Assembly (NCBI GenBank): GCA_015272215.1
Contig: JACYMD010000110.1
Span: forward strand, 1 to 64,000
DNA: 64,000 bases
Source: Rivularia sp. T60_A2020_040
GTDB taxonomy: Bacteria; Cyanobacteriota; Cyanobacteriia; Cyanobacteriales; Nostocaceae
Direction: 5' to 3'
Every line of letters begins with the position of its first letter. The stretch's first letter is position 1. The notes under the pieces are model-generated. The model made no database searches, had not been told where the DNA came from, and worked only from the letters and a program-made list of their open reading frames with translations. This document shows positions 56,273 to 63,646 of the stretch, piece by piece. The position numbers and the translations under genes were made by a program.

Positions 56273-58012
56273 ATGTTCATGAAATTCGCTAATTTGTGGA
56301 ATAGAATACAAATCCCCAATATCAAACTTTTACCGGATTGGTATGTAATTTTGGGACGGGTAGATGCTAGCAATTATGATGTTACTTACTACTGCGAAGA
56401 CTTTTTTGTAGTCAATGCTGAAGTTATAAAAAATCACAATGGGCGTTTTATTATAGTTGGAGATATTTGGTTAAGCAACCGCTCTCAATTGCTGCAAATT
56501 TTACATCTTAATAATGAATATACTGATAAACAATTAGTAGCCCATCTTTGGGGAATCAAAGGCGAAGATTGTTTAAATTTATTAGAAGGAATGTTTTCGC
56601 TATGTGTTTGGGATAACTTTGCAAGACGGTTATATTTAGTACGAGATGGGGTTGGTTGTCGTACTCTTTATTATACTAATTGCGGTAAAATTTGCGCGAT
56701 TGCGCCTCGATTAGGGACGCTTTTACCTTTTCATTCTCAAAAATTAGATTTAGTCGCGTTACGGGATTATCTTTGTTGTGCTTTCGTAGTTGGGGAAAAA
56801 ACGCTTTGGGAAAATGTCAGTGAGTTGTCTGCGGGGATGGTTTTGCAAATGGAATCATCAGCAGAAAAGATAAATTATCTCAATCACAAGTCGTTTTGGC
56901 AACCACGAGAAGAAATAAAGCATCCAGAAGAAGATTTAATTTGGCATGGAAAGCAGTTAAGAGAGCTTTTAGATGAGGTTGTGCAAGAGTATTTACCTGT
57001 GGATGAAGCTGTGGGAATTTATCTATCTGGGGGTTTGGATTCGAGTTGTATTACTGCCTTAGCTGCGAAGTTTCATCATCATCCGGTACACACTTACTCG
57101 ATTCATTTTGGCGCAAATTGTCCGAATGAATTGGAGTTTTCTGGTTTAGTTGCACGGCACTGCAAAACTCAGCATCATATCCTGGAAATTACTGCTGATG
57201 ATATGTGGTTAAAATTACCTTTAATTATGTCTTATTTAGATGACCCCATCGGCGATCCTTTGACGATTCCCAACTATTTATTAGGAAAGATAGCGCGAGA
57301 AAATGCTAATGTAATCTTGAATGGAGAAGGTGGAGACCCTTGTTTTGGTGGACCAAAAAATCAGCCGATGTTGTTAAATCAGCTTTATGGTGGAGTTAAT
57401 AATACTGAGGAAAATTTAGTAGCAAATTATGTTAATTCTTTTAAAAAATGTTCTTCAGATTTACCTCAACTGCTCAAACCAGAAGTTTTTACAGCAGTCA
57501 AAGATATACCATTTGTATTTGCCGATTATTTATACACAGAAGATAATTATTTAAATAGATTAATGACAATTAATATCAAATTTAAAGGAGCAGACCAAAT
57601 TTTAACAAAAGTTGATAATTTAACAATTGCTAATGATTTAAAAGGGCGATCGCCATTATTTGATAGAAGAATAGTAGAAATGGCAATGCAGATACCGCCA
57701 CAGTATAAACTAGCAGGGGCGCAAGAAAAAGCGGTATTAAAACAAGCGGTTTTAGATATATTACCCAAAGAAATCATAGAGCGTCCCAAAAGTGGGATGA
57801 TGGTTCCTGTACAGTATTGGTTTAAAAATATTTGGCAGCGTCGTGCGAAAAGTTTGTTATTAGATAAAAATGCCGAAATTGCACCTTATTTAAATCAAGA
57901 TTTAATTCGTCAGTGGTTGAATTATCAAGGTGATGCTTGGCAACGTTATGGTGTCAAATTGTGGTTATTAGTAAGTTTAGAAATTTGGTTGCAGGTACAG
58001 AAGGGGAGGTAA
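56273..58012 (+). CDS. Asparagine-synthetase-like ligase without glutaminase Cys (copy 1)
   Basis: 579 residues with the AsnB layout. An N-terminal Ntn-like domain (about 1-200) is recognisable by GDIWLSNRSQLL, LLEGMFSLCVWDNFARRLYLVRDGVGCRTLYY and LSAGMVLQMES, but there is no MCG start: the protein begins MFMKFANLWN. So glutamine hydrolysis is not expected. The synthetase domain is intact, with the PP-loop SGGLDSS at 252-258, SYLDDPIGDPLTIPNYLL and LNGEGGDPCFGG. Such Cys-less members include beta-lactam synthetases and lasso-peptide cyclases, which use ATP to adenylate a carboxylate and form an amide. The substrate is unknown. A second relative lies at 61882-63606, with a decarboxylase-like gene between them. 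Confidence 0.85.
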   Translation: MFMKFANLWNRIQIPNIKLLPDWYVILGRVDASNYDVTYYCEDFFVVNAEVIKNHNGRFIIVGDIWLSNRSQLLQILHLNNEYTDKQLVAHLWGIKGEDCLNLLEGMFSLCVWDNFARRLYLVRDGVGCRTLYYTNCGKICAIAPRLGTLLPFHSQKLDLVALRDYLCCAFVVGEKTLWENVSELSAGMVLQMESSAEKINYLNHKSFWQPREEIKHPEEDLIWHGKQLRELLDEVVQEYLPVDEAVGIYLSGGLDSSCITALAAKFHHHPVHTYSIHFGANCPNELEFSGLVARHCKTQHHILEITADDMWLKLPLIMSYLDDPIGDPLTIPNYLLGKIARENANVILNGEGGDPCFGGPKNQPMLLNQLYGGVNNTEENLVANYVNSFKKCSSDLPQLLKPEVFTAVKDIPFVFADYLYTEDNYLNRLMTINIKFKGADQILTKVDNLTIANDLKGRSPLFDRRIVEMAMQIPPQYKLAGAQEKAVLKQAVLDILPKEIIERPKSGMMVPVQYWFKNIWQRRAKSLLLDKNAEIAPYLNQDLIRQWLNYQGDAWQRYGVKLWLLVSLEIWLQVQKGR

Positions 58013-58230
58013 GGGATGGGGAGATGGGGAGATGGGGGGATAGGGAGATAGGGAGCAAGATGCTCCCACTACAAATATTTTTTTATTAATAATTAAATTA
58101 AAGGGGTTGCTGAAAAAAAGTATGTTAATAGAGCTATTGGATAACCCAAAACCCTGTAGAGACGTAGCAGTGCTACGTCTCAAAATCTAAATTCATACCC
58201 GGATTTAGCAACAGCAAATCCAAAATTGAC
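58012..58230. repeat. Repeat cluster after the first ligase gene
   Basis: GGGGAGATGGGGAGATGGGG units (58012-58045), then GGGAGCAAGATGCTCCC (58051-58067), then a GTAGAGACGTAGCA palindrome (58156-58181). The GGGAGCAAGATGCTCCC unit recurs, changed to GGAAGCAAGATGCTTCC, inside the decarboxylase-like gene. Confidence 0.75.
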
Positions 58231-59511
58231 TTACCCGAAAGTATCAACAGCAAACATCGTGATATTGCTGCCACTATTATAATTATCATCAATCCCAATT
58301 AAATTATTACTACTAATATTAGGTTGAATACTTTTAGCAATACCTTGATTGACAAATCTTAAAAGTTTTTGTGGGGTAAAAGATTCTAATTCTACATATT
58401 TACCAGATACTAACCATACCATTTCTGCTTCAGTTAAATCTCGTTTGACATCAACTGATAATTTTTTGGCATCTTCGATAGACTCTTCAGAACTTTGGAT
58501 AAATACTTGGGAATCATTCATCAACTGACGGGGTAATCCTAAATCATAAATAGTGACATCGGTATTTAAAAACCAATTAGGGCTGGTGCGGAGATGATTT
58601 ACTAAACTTACACCGCGAGGAGAAGCATCATGTAAAGCATAAACTTTTAAATCGGAATTTCGACGTAACATTTCCATAACTGTACTGAAAATATCTTCTG
58701 GATATCCGGTTACACTCAATACTGCACAATTTTTTTCAAAGTGGAAATTATTAGCTATTAAGAATTGAGCAACTTCTGCGCTATCGCAAACTACAACTCG
58801 ATCAAAACTATATGCTGTAATATCAGGATTGATTGTAGCTGGAGTATTTTGCTGACGTGGAGGAGGCAACATATTGGTAATTTTGCCATTAATTTGTTGC
58901 CAGCGGTTTAGCCAAGTTTCAAACAAATTTTTATTGATTTTAAAAATTTCTGCTGCATCTACCAAACTGTTTATTTGTGTAGTTCCTAAATAAATAAGCA
59001 AGATACCGAAAATAACGCTTGATGCAAATAATGGAAATGAATTAAATGAGAGCGAAAGTAAAATACCCAATATCAAGATTACAATACCGCTAATTTGAAT
59101 AAATTTGGCGTTATTTTTACGTATGGAAATTTTGTTTTCTGGAGATTTACTTTGCAAATAAGAATTAATCAAGATTATGCCTAATCCTACAATCAATGAA
59201 ATACCAGTAATAAAGGTTGCAGTTACAGGAAAAATCAGAAATAATCCCAATATTTTCCATCCATTCCATTGATTATTTTTCTTCCCCATACGCTTATCTA
59301 AAGCGTAAAAAAACTGCTTTGGTGTAAAAGACAAGGTATTATTTACCGAAATATCTGTAATTATTTTTTGAAAAAATGGATCAGTAAATTTATATTTAGC
59401 ATCCATACTTGTAGGTTCAAAAGCAAAAGTATGATTGCAATTTTTACACCTTCCTTGATTTGCGGTTCTTTCCTTAAGATTATTATCGACACCACAATTA
59501 ACGCATTTCAT
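58231..59511 (-). CDS. Zinc-ribbon membrane protein with Toprim-like C-terminal region
   Basis: 426 residues; I do not recognise a named family. The N-terminal zinc ribbon is CVNCGVDNN...GRCKNCNHTF (Cys 3, 6, 22, 25). Then come a soluble segment, two pairs of membrane helices (about residues 86-118 and 136-178) and a C-terminal cytoplasmic domain of about 200 residues. That domain has VVVCDSAEVAQFLIANNFHF, CAVLSVTGYPEDIFSTVMEML and LKVYALHDASPRGVSLVNHL. The last resembles the acidic DxD strand of Toprim folds, with the second Asp replaced by Ser. This comparison is mine and weak. The gene is on the same strand as the decarboxylase-like gene, 86 bases after it, so they are probably co-transcribed. 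Confidence 0.6.
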   Translation of the reverse strand: MKCVNCGVDNNLKERTANQGRCKNCNHTFAFEPTSMDAKYKFTDPFFQKIITDISVNNTLSFTPKQFFYALDKRMGKKNNQWNGWKILGLFLIFPVTATFITGISLIVGLGIILINSYLQSKSPENKISIRKNNAKFIQISGIVILILGILLSLSFNSFPLFASSVIFGILLIYLGTTQINSLVDAAEIFKINKNLFETWLNRWQQINGKITNMLPPPRQQNTPATINPDITAYSFDRVVVCDSAEVAQFLIANNFHFEKNCAVLSVTGYPEDIFSTVMEMLRRNSDLKVYALHDASPRGVSLVNHLRTSPNWFLNTDVTIYDLGLPRQLMNDSQVFIQSSEESIEDAKKLSVDVKRDLTEAEMVWLVSGKYVELESFTPQKLLRFVNQGIAKSIQPNISSNNLIGIDDNYNSGSNITMFAVDTFG

Positions 59512-59597
59512 TTATTTATCCTATAGCTTAATGTTTCGCTGAGTTATCGACACCCCTCTCCTTAATAAAGAGAGGGGAAAGGGGTGAGGTTTTATCT

Positions 59598-60884
59598 TTA
59601 ACTAAAAATCTGGTTGTGTAATAAAATATCATAATCTTCTCTTTTCCGGATTAATTTATGGTTATGCTTTTCCAATAAAACCTCAGCAGGGCGTATACGA
59701 TGCAAGAAATGGGAAGACATTGCATAACCATAAGCACCGACATCTAAAATCGCTATCATATCTCCAATCTCTAATTTTGGAAGTTGACAGTTTTTGCCTA
59801 AATAATCGCGGGAATAAGTTGTATTTCCACAAACATCTGTAAGATATGATTTTCCCAATTTCCAACTCACAATTTGGCGATAACCTCCATGTACCGATGG
59901 CACTGATAAATTAGCAACGGTTGTATTCACACCAATAATTTGTTTATCTTGTTGCCATTTTATAGAAACAACTTGAGCAAGAAGACTTGCACAACCAGCA
60001 ATTGCAGCCCTTCCTGGTTCGATAATTAAATCAATTTTTCTATCAAGTTTTAGCAATACATCAGTAATTTCATTACCAAAAATTTGCCAATCAAAAGCAA
60101 CTCCATCATGATGATAAGGATATCCAAAACCGCCACCAAAATCTAAATATTGCCAATCTGGTAATAATTTTGCGGTTTCAATAATTTGATTTATTACTTG
60201 TGTAAAAGCCTTTGTTGCATTAGTTCCTGTACCACGATAGAAGTGTAATCCGCTAATTTTTAAATTGACTTTTTCGGCAATTTTTACAGCTTCTATAAAT
60301 TGATTTGATTGTACACCAATCCGACTATCACCAGTAATTTCGGGTAAATTTAATCGCAATCCTAATTTGATTTCTTTTGCAGCGGATTCGATTTTATTGT
60401 TAGTCGTGAAAGCATTTTTCTCACTTGGAGAGACATTAGGAAGCAAGATGCTTCCACTATAGTTATGATGATTTTGGAATTGATATTGATATATATCACA
60501 AAATGTTTGTAATTGAGCAATACTATCTAAATTAAAAGTTGTAATTCCCCACTTTAATAACTGTGCCATTTCTTCAGCACTCAGATTACTACCGCTATAA
60601 ACAATCTTTTCGGCAGAAAAACCCGCTTTTAATGCTAAATAAACATCACCTGGGGTATTGGCGTGAATTCCCCAACCGCAATCATTGAAGATTTGCAACA
60701 AGGAAATGTTGCCATTAGTAACGCTAGCAAAATGGAATTTTGTATGGGGATAAACAATCGATTTAGTAATGTGATTTATTGTCTGACGTAAGATATCACC
60801 TTGATAAATGTACAGAGGAGAATCGTAAATTGAGAGGATTTCTTTTGCTATGTTATGGGGAATTGGGTATTGTTTATAGAGCAT
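59598..60884 (-). CDS. Fold-III decarboxylase-like protein lacking the PLP lysine
   Basis: 428 residues related to diaminopimelate/ornithine decarboxylases. Matches are WGIHANTPGDVYLALKAGFSAEKIVYSG, LGLRLNLPE, ISGLHFYRGTG (His region), LDFGGGFGYPY (phosphate loop), LIIEPGRAAIAG and the C-terminal DVCGNTTYSRDYLGKNCQLPKLEIGDMIAILDVGAYGYAMSSHF. Where active enzymes read YAxKAN with the PLP lysine, this protein reads FASVTN (residues 52-57), giving Val55 instead of Lys. A stretch of about 35 residues (SGSILLPNVSPSEKNAFTTN and on) before LGLRLNLPE is partly encoded by a dispersed repeat. It is probably not a normal PLP decarboxylase. It lies between the two asparagine-synthetase-like genes. Confidence 0.75.
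   Translation of the reverse strand: MLYKQYPIPHNIAKEILSIYDSPLYIYQGDILRQTINHITKSIVYPHTKFHFASVTNGNISLLQIFNDCGWGIHANTPGDVYLALKAGFSAEKIVYSGSNLSAEEMAQLLKWGITTFNLDSIAQLQTFCDIYQYQFQNHHNYSGSILLPNVSPSEKNAFTTNNKIESAAKEIKLGLRLNLPEITGDSRIGVQSNQFIEAVKIAEKVNLKISGLHFYRGTGTNATKAFTQVINQIIETAKLLPDWQYLDFGGGFGYPYHHDGVAFDWQIFGNEITDVLLKLDRKIDLIIEPGRAAIAGCASLLAQVVSIKWQQDKQIIGVNTTVANLSVPSVHGGYRQIVSWKLGKSYLTDVCGNTTYSRDYLGKNCQLPKLEIGDMIAILDVGAYGYAMSSHFLHRIRPAEVLLEKHNHKLIRKREDYDILLHNQIFS
60425..60465. repeat. Dispersed repeat inside the decarboxylase-like gene
   Basis: GGAAGCAAGATGCTTCC flanked by ACATTA and ACTATAGTT is the same unit as GGGAGCAAGATGCTCCC at 58051. The frame remains open through it and adds residues about 141-153. 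Confidence 0.65.
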
Positions 60885-60998
60885 TTATTTTCTACCTCCA
60901 TATAAAATTAGTTATTCACTAGAGAATTTTATACTAATATTTTGGGAGAATTCATTTAAATAAATAAGTTAATTAATAAAATGTAAAACCTAGATGAT

Positions 60999-61096
60999 TC
61001 CTGGGGTTAGAAGTCACGTTTTTACCAGAATTGTTTGTACAGGAAATCATCATAAAAACTCGACTTCTGTACTAATTGTGAAATTTACGTTAAGTT
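60999..61096. repeat. Second copy of the MITE-like AGAAGTC element
   Basis: CCTGGGGTTAGAAGTCACG, TTTTTACCAGAATTGTTTG, a short centre, AAAAACTCGACTTCTGTACT and AATTTACGTTAA correspond piece by piece to the element at 32470-32570. It lies between the PIN gene and the decarboxylase-like gene. Confidence 0.75.
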
Positions 61097-61152
61097 AATT
61101 AATTTGTAGGGTGAGTTACAGTTTCAAGAGATATGATGATTTATTGGTATTA

Positions 61153-61542
61153 TTATTTAAGCGTTGTAACACCAGAATAGTTAAGAATTTTTGTATCAGC
61201 CGTTAGTAAAGGACATTGAAAAATTCTAGATGTAGCTACAATTATTTGGTCAAAAGGATCGCTATGAAATCCACTTAACTGCGTTGAATCAACTACTATG
61301 GGAAGAGTCAAATTTAATAGTTGTACCCCCTGATAAGCTAAAGCTTTTTCCAACCATTCATTAAGGGAACAAGAAAAAGTAAGCCGATTTTTTTCTACTA
61401 ATTTGGCAACTTCCCAACAAGAAACAATACTAACTCCTAAACCTTGAGACTGATATATTTGTATCCATTGCCGATGTTTTGTACTAAGTCGTTGGTTGTT
61501 ATCAACCCACCAAACCCAAATATGAGTGTCGAGTACAATCAT
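61153..61542 (-). CDS. PIN-domain toxin (VapC-like)
   Basis: 129 residues, a complete PIN domain. It has MIVLDTHIWVWWVD (Asp5), SCWEVAKLVEKNRL (Glu44), FHSDPFDQIIVATS (Asp95/Asp98) and LLTADTKIL (Asp116), which is the usual acidic set of a Mg-dependent ribonuclease. The start overlaps the stop of the preceding small gene by four bases (ATGA), the typical coupling of type II toxin-antitoxin operons. Its RNA target is unknown; VapC toxins often cut tRNA or rRNA. Confidence 0.88.
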   Translation of the reverse strand: MIVLDTHIWVWWVDNNQRLSTKHRQWIQIYQSQGLGVSIVSCWEVAKLVEKNRLTFSCSLNEWLEKALAYQGVQLLNLTLPIVVDSTQLSGFHSDPFDQIIVATSRIFQCPLLTADTKILNYSGVTTLK

Positions 61543-61778
61543 TGCAAAAATTCCCAGTCTTCTAAAGCTACGGGTTCTGTTGGGTTATCGTAATGTGTTA
61601 CTTTACCTTGTAAGGGATAAACATTGTTTTTTATTTGAGATTCCGACATTAATTCTTGTTGGGGGATAGAAGTTTTCAAAATAATTACCTCTACAGCATC
61701 TCCAGCATGAAAAGGCAATCCACGCAGCGTTAAAGTTCCATCTTCATTTAAAATAGTTTCGATTTTGTGAGCGTTCAT
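61539..61778 (-). CDS. Antitoxin partner of the PIN toxin
   Basis: 79 residues from the ATG at 61778; a TTG six codons upstream is less likely. MNAHKIETILNEDGTLTLRGLPFHAGDAVEVIILK is a short beta-rich N-terminus resembling the AbrB/VapB-like swapped-hairpin DNA-binding domain, and the acidic tail NPTEPVALEDWEFLQ would wrap the toxin. It is directly upstream of and overlapping the PIN gene, so it probably represses its own operon and neutralises the toxin. Confidence 0.75.
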   Translation of the reverse strand: MNAHKIETILNEDGTLTLRGLPFHAGDAVEVIILKTSIPQQELMSESQIKNNVYPLQGKVTHYDNPTEPVALEDWEFLQ

Positions 61779-61881
61779 ATTTACAATTATTAGCAATATT
61801 TATAATATTAATATATTTAAACTTTATCTACAAGGTCATCAATAGCATCAATGCAATTTAATTTGTATTTTTCTTAGACTA

Positions 61882-63606
61882 TCACTTCCCAAACTTCTGC
61901 AAAGTTCTTAACCCCAATAACTGATAATCAAAACATTTACCTTCAGCTTGCTCTCCTAATACTTCAACTCTCCATATTTCCCACATTAATAACAACCATA
62001 AAACTTCACCAATACGACGCTGACGAATTTGTCCTCCTATTTCACCCCTTAGAACTTTCACTATAATATCTTGTTGATAACGTGCTTCAAATTTCAAAAT
62101 ACCTGTATTCAACCTTTTACTAATTTCACTCCATAATTCACCCATACACCAATTATTTAAAGGTACACCCATACCGCGTTTTTCTCGCCAAACTATTTCC
62201 GCTGGTAGCCATGATTCAACTGCTCGTTTAAGGATATATTTTTCAGTATTACCCTGCAAAAAAAGTTCTCCTGAAAGTGCAAAACTCCATTCTGCTAATG
62301 GTAAATCGCAAAATGGCGATCGCACTTTCAAATCAAATGCTTTTGCTAAATTTGTCGCTCTCGGATGAATATTTTGTGCGCCTTTAAGCATCAAGCTAGC
62401 ACGCCGTAATCTTGCTAAAATATTGTGAGTAAATTCTGGATTTAATGCTGATGTAATCCAATTTTGTGGATGAATATTTTCAATTTGACTATATAGCTCT
62501 GGTTGAAAAGATTGCGCTTCATAACCATAAAGTCGATGAAAAGTCCGCAGGTATTGTTGATGAAAATCCTCACAATTATAAATACCGGCAGCAATTAAAG
62601 GTTTATTAGTCCATCCTGCAAATAATTGATCTCCACCTTCACCATTAAAAATTACCGAAGTTTCCTTTGATGCTGCTTCACACAGTAAATATATGGGTAC
62701 CGTTACCCCATCACCAAAAGGTAAATCTAAGGCTTTGACAGTAGCAGTAATTACTGATTTAATTCGTTTTGGTGTTGCATCTACTTTCACTAAAGGAATT
62801 TGTAAATGTGCGGCTACAGCTTCAGCAAAAGGAAATTCTGATACTCCATATTCACCAAAATCTAAAGCATATGCTTTCACTTTTACTCCAGCTTCCACCA
62901 ACAAAGCCGCAACAATTGAAGAATCCAATCCCCCAGAAAGAAATACTCCTACTTCCTCATCTTTTAAATTACTAATTTGACGGTGGATAGAGTTTTTTAG
63001 TAAAACTTGTAGTTGCGATATCGCTGTATTTTCATCTCTAATTAAATCTTCTGCTTCCACCCACTCATAGATATTTTGAATTGCGCTATTTTGATTAATT
63101 TCCCAAACAATTTCACATCCTGCGGGTACAGTAAAAATATTCTCGACAGCAGTTAAAGGAGTAGGTACATAAGAAAAACAATTATAGCCGTAAAAACCGG
63201 AAATACTAACTTGTGGCAAATCTAAAACAGGTAATAACAACTGTAAACGCGAAGCAAACCAAATTACCTGTTCTTGACGAAACCAATATAAAGGTACACG
63301 CCCAAAACAATCTCGACTTAAAATTAAACGCTCATTTTCAAACTTAATTACTGCATCTGGTAGCTCATCAATTCCAGCAGCAGAAAGCGAAACCTGACAA
63401 AAATCTTTCTTTTTAAGAATATTTTCGCCGTTAATAGAAAAATTATTTCTAAAATTCCATCCAGCGAAAGCCGCAACACAATTATTATTTTGATAGCTAA
63501 ATTGCTGCAAACCTTTTGCGACAGATGCTTTAGTTAACACCTTACCGAAAAGAGTTTCCAACTCAGATAAATCACCGCAACCCCAATAACCTAAAATCTC
63601 TTTCAA
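61882..63606 (-). CDS. Asparagine-synthetase-like ligase without glutaminase Cys (copy 2)
   Basis: 574 residues. The N-terminal Ntn-like domain begins MKEILGYWGCGDLS instead of MCGI, so the glutaminase nucleophile is absent. Recognisable remains are FENERLILSRDCFGRVPLYWF and FTVPAGCEIVWE. The synthetase domain is intact: VFLSGGLDSSIVAALLVE (PP-loop 224-230), ALDLPFGDGVTVPIYLLCEAA, IFNGEGGDQLFAGW and the late SPFCDLPLAEWSFALSG and EKRGMGVPLNNWCMGEL. It resembles asparagine synthetase-like amide ligases used in natural product chemistry; the substrate is unknown. It follows a partial gene by about 40 bases on the same strand and may be co-transcribed with it. Confidence 0.85.
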   Translation of the reverse strand: MKEILGYWGCGDLSELETLFGKVLTKASVAKGLQQFSYQNNNCVAAFAGWNFRNNFSINGENILKKKDFCQVSLSAAGIDELPDAVIKFENERLILSRDCFGRVPLYWFRQEQVIWFASRLQLLLPVLDLPQVSISGFYGYNCFSYVPTPLTAVENIFTVPAGCEIVWEINQNSAIQNIYEWVEAEDLIRDENTAISQLQVLLKNSIHRQISNLKDEEVGVFLSGGLDSSIVAALLVEAGVKVKAYALDFGEYGVSEFPFAEAVAAHLQIPLVKVDATPKRIKSVITATVKALDLPFGDGVTVPIYLLCEAASKETSVIFNGEGGDQLFAGWTNKPLIAAGIYNCEDFHQQYLRTFHRLYGYEAQSFQPELYSQIENIHPQNWITSALNPEFTHNILARLRRASLMLKGAQNIHPRATNLAKAFDLKVRSPFCDLPLAEWSFALSGELFLQGNTEKYILKRAVESWLPAEIVWREKRGMGVPLNNWCMGELWSEISKRLNTGILKFEARYQQDIIVKVLRGEIGGQIRQRRIGEVLWLLLMWEIWRVEVLGEQAEGKCFDYQLLGLRTLQKFGK

Positions 63607-63646
63607 TTATCAATTATTAATTATTAATTATTAATTATTAATCACT

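Noticed and set aside
56273-58012. Ordinary asparagine synthetase (asnB)
   Set aside because: The Met-Cys glutaminase start is absent in this gene and in the one at 61882, so glutamine-dependent asparagine synthesis is not expected.
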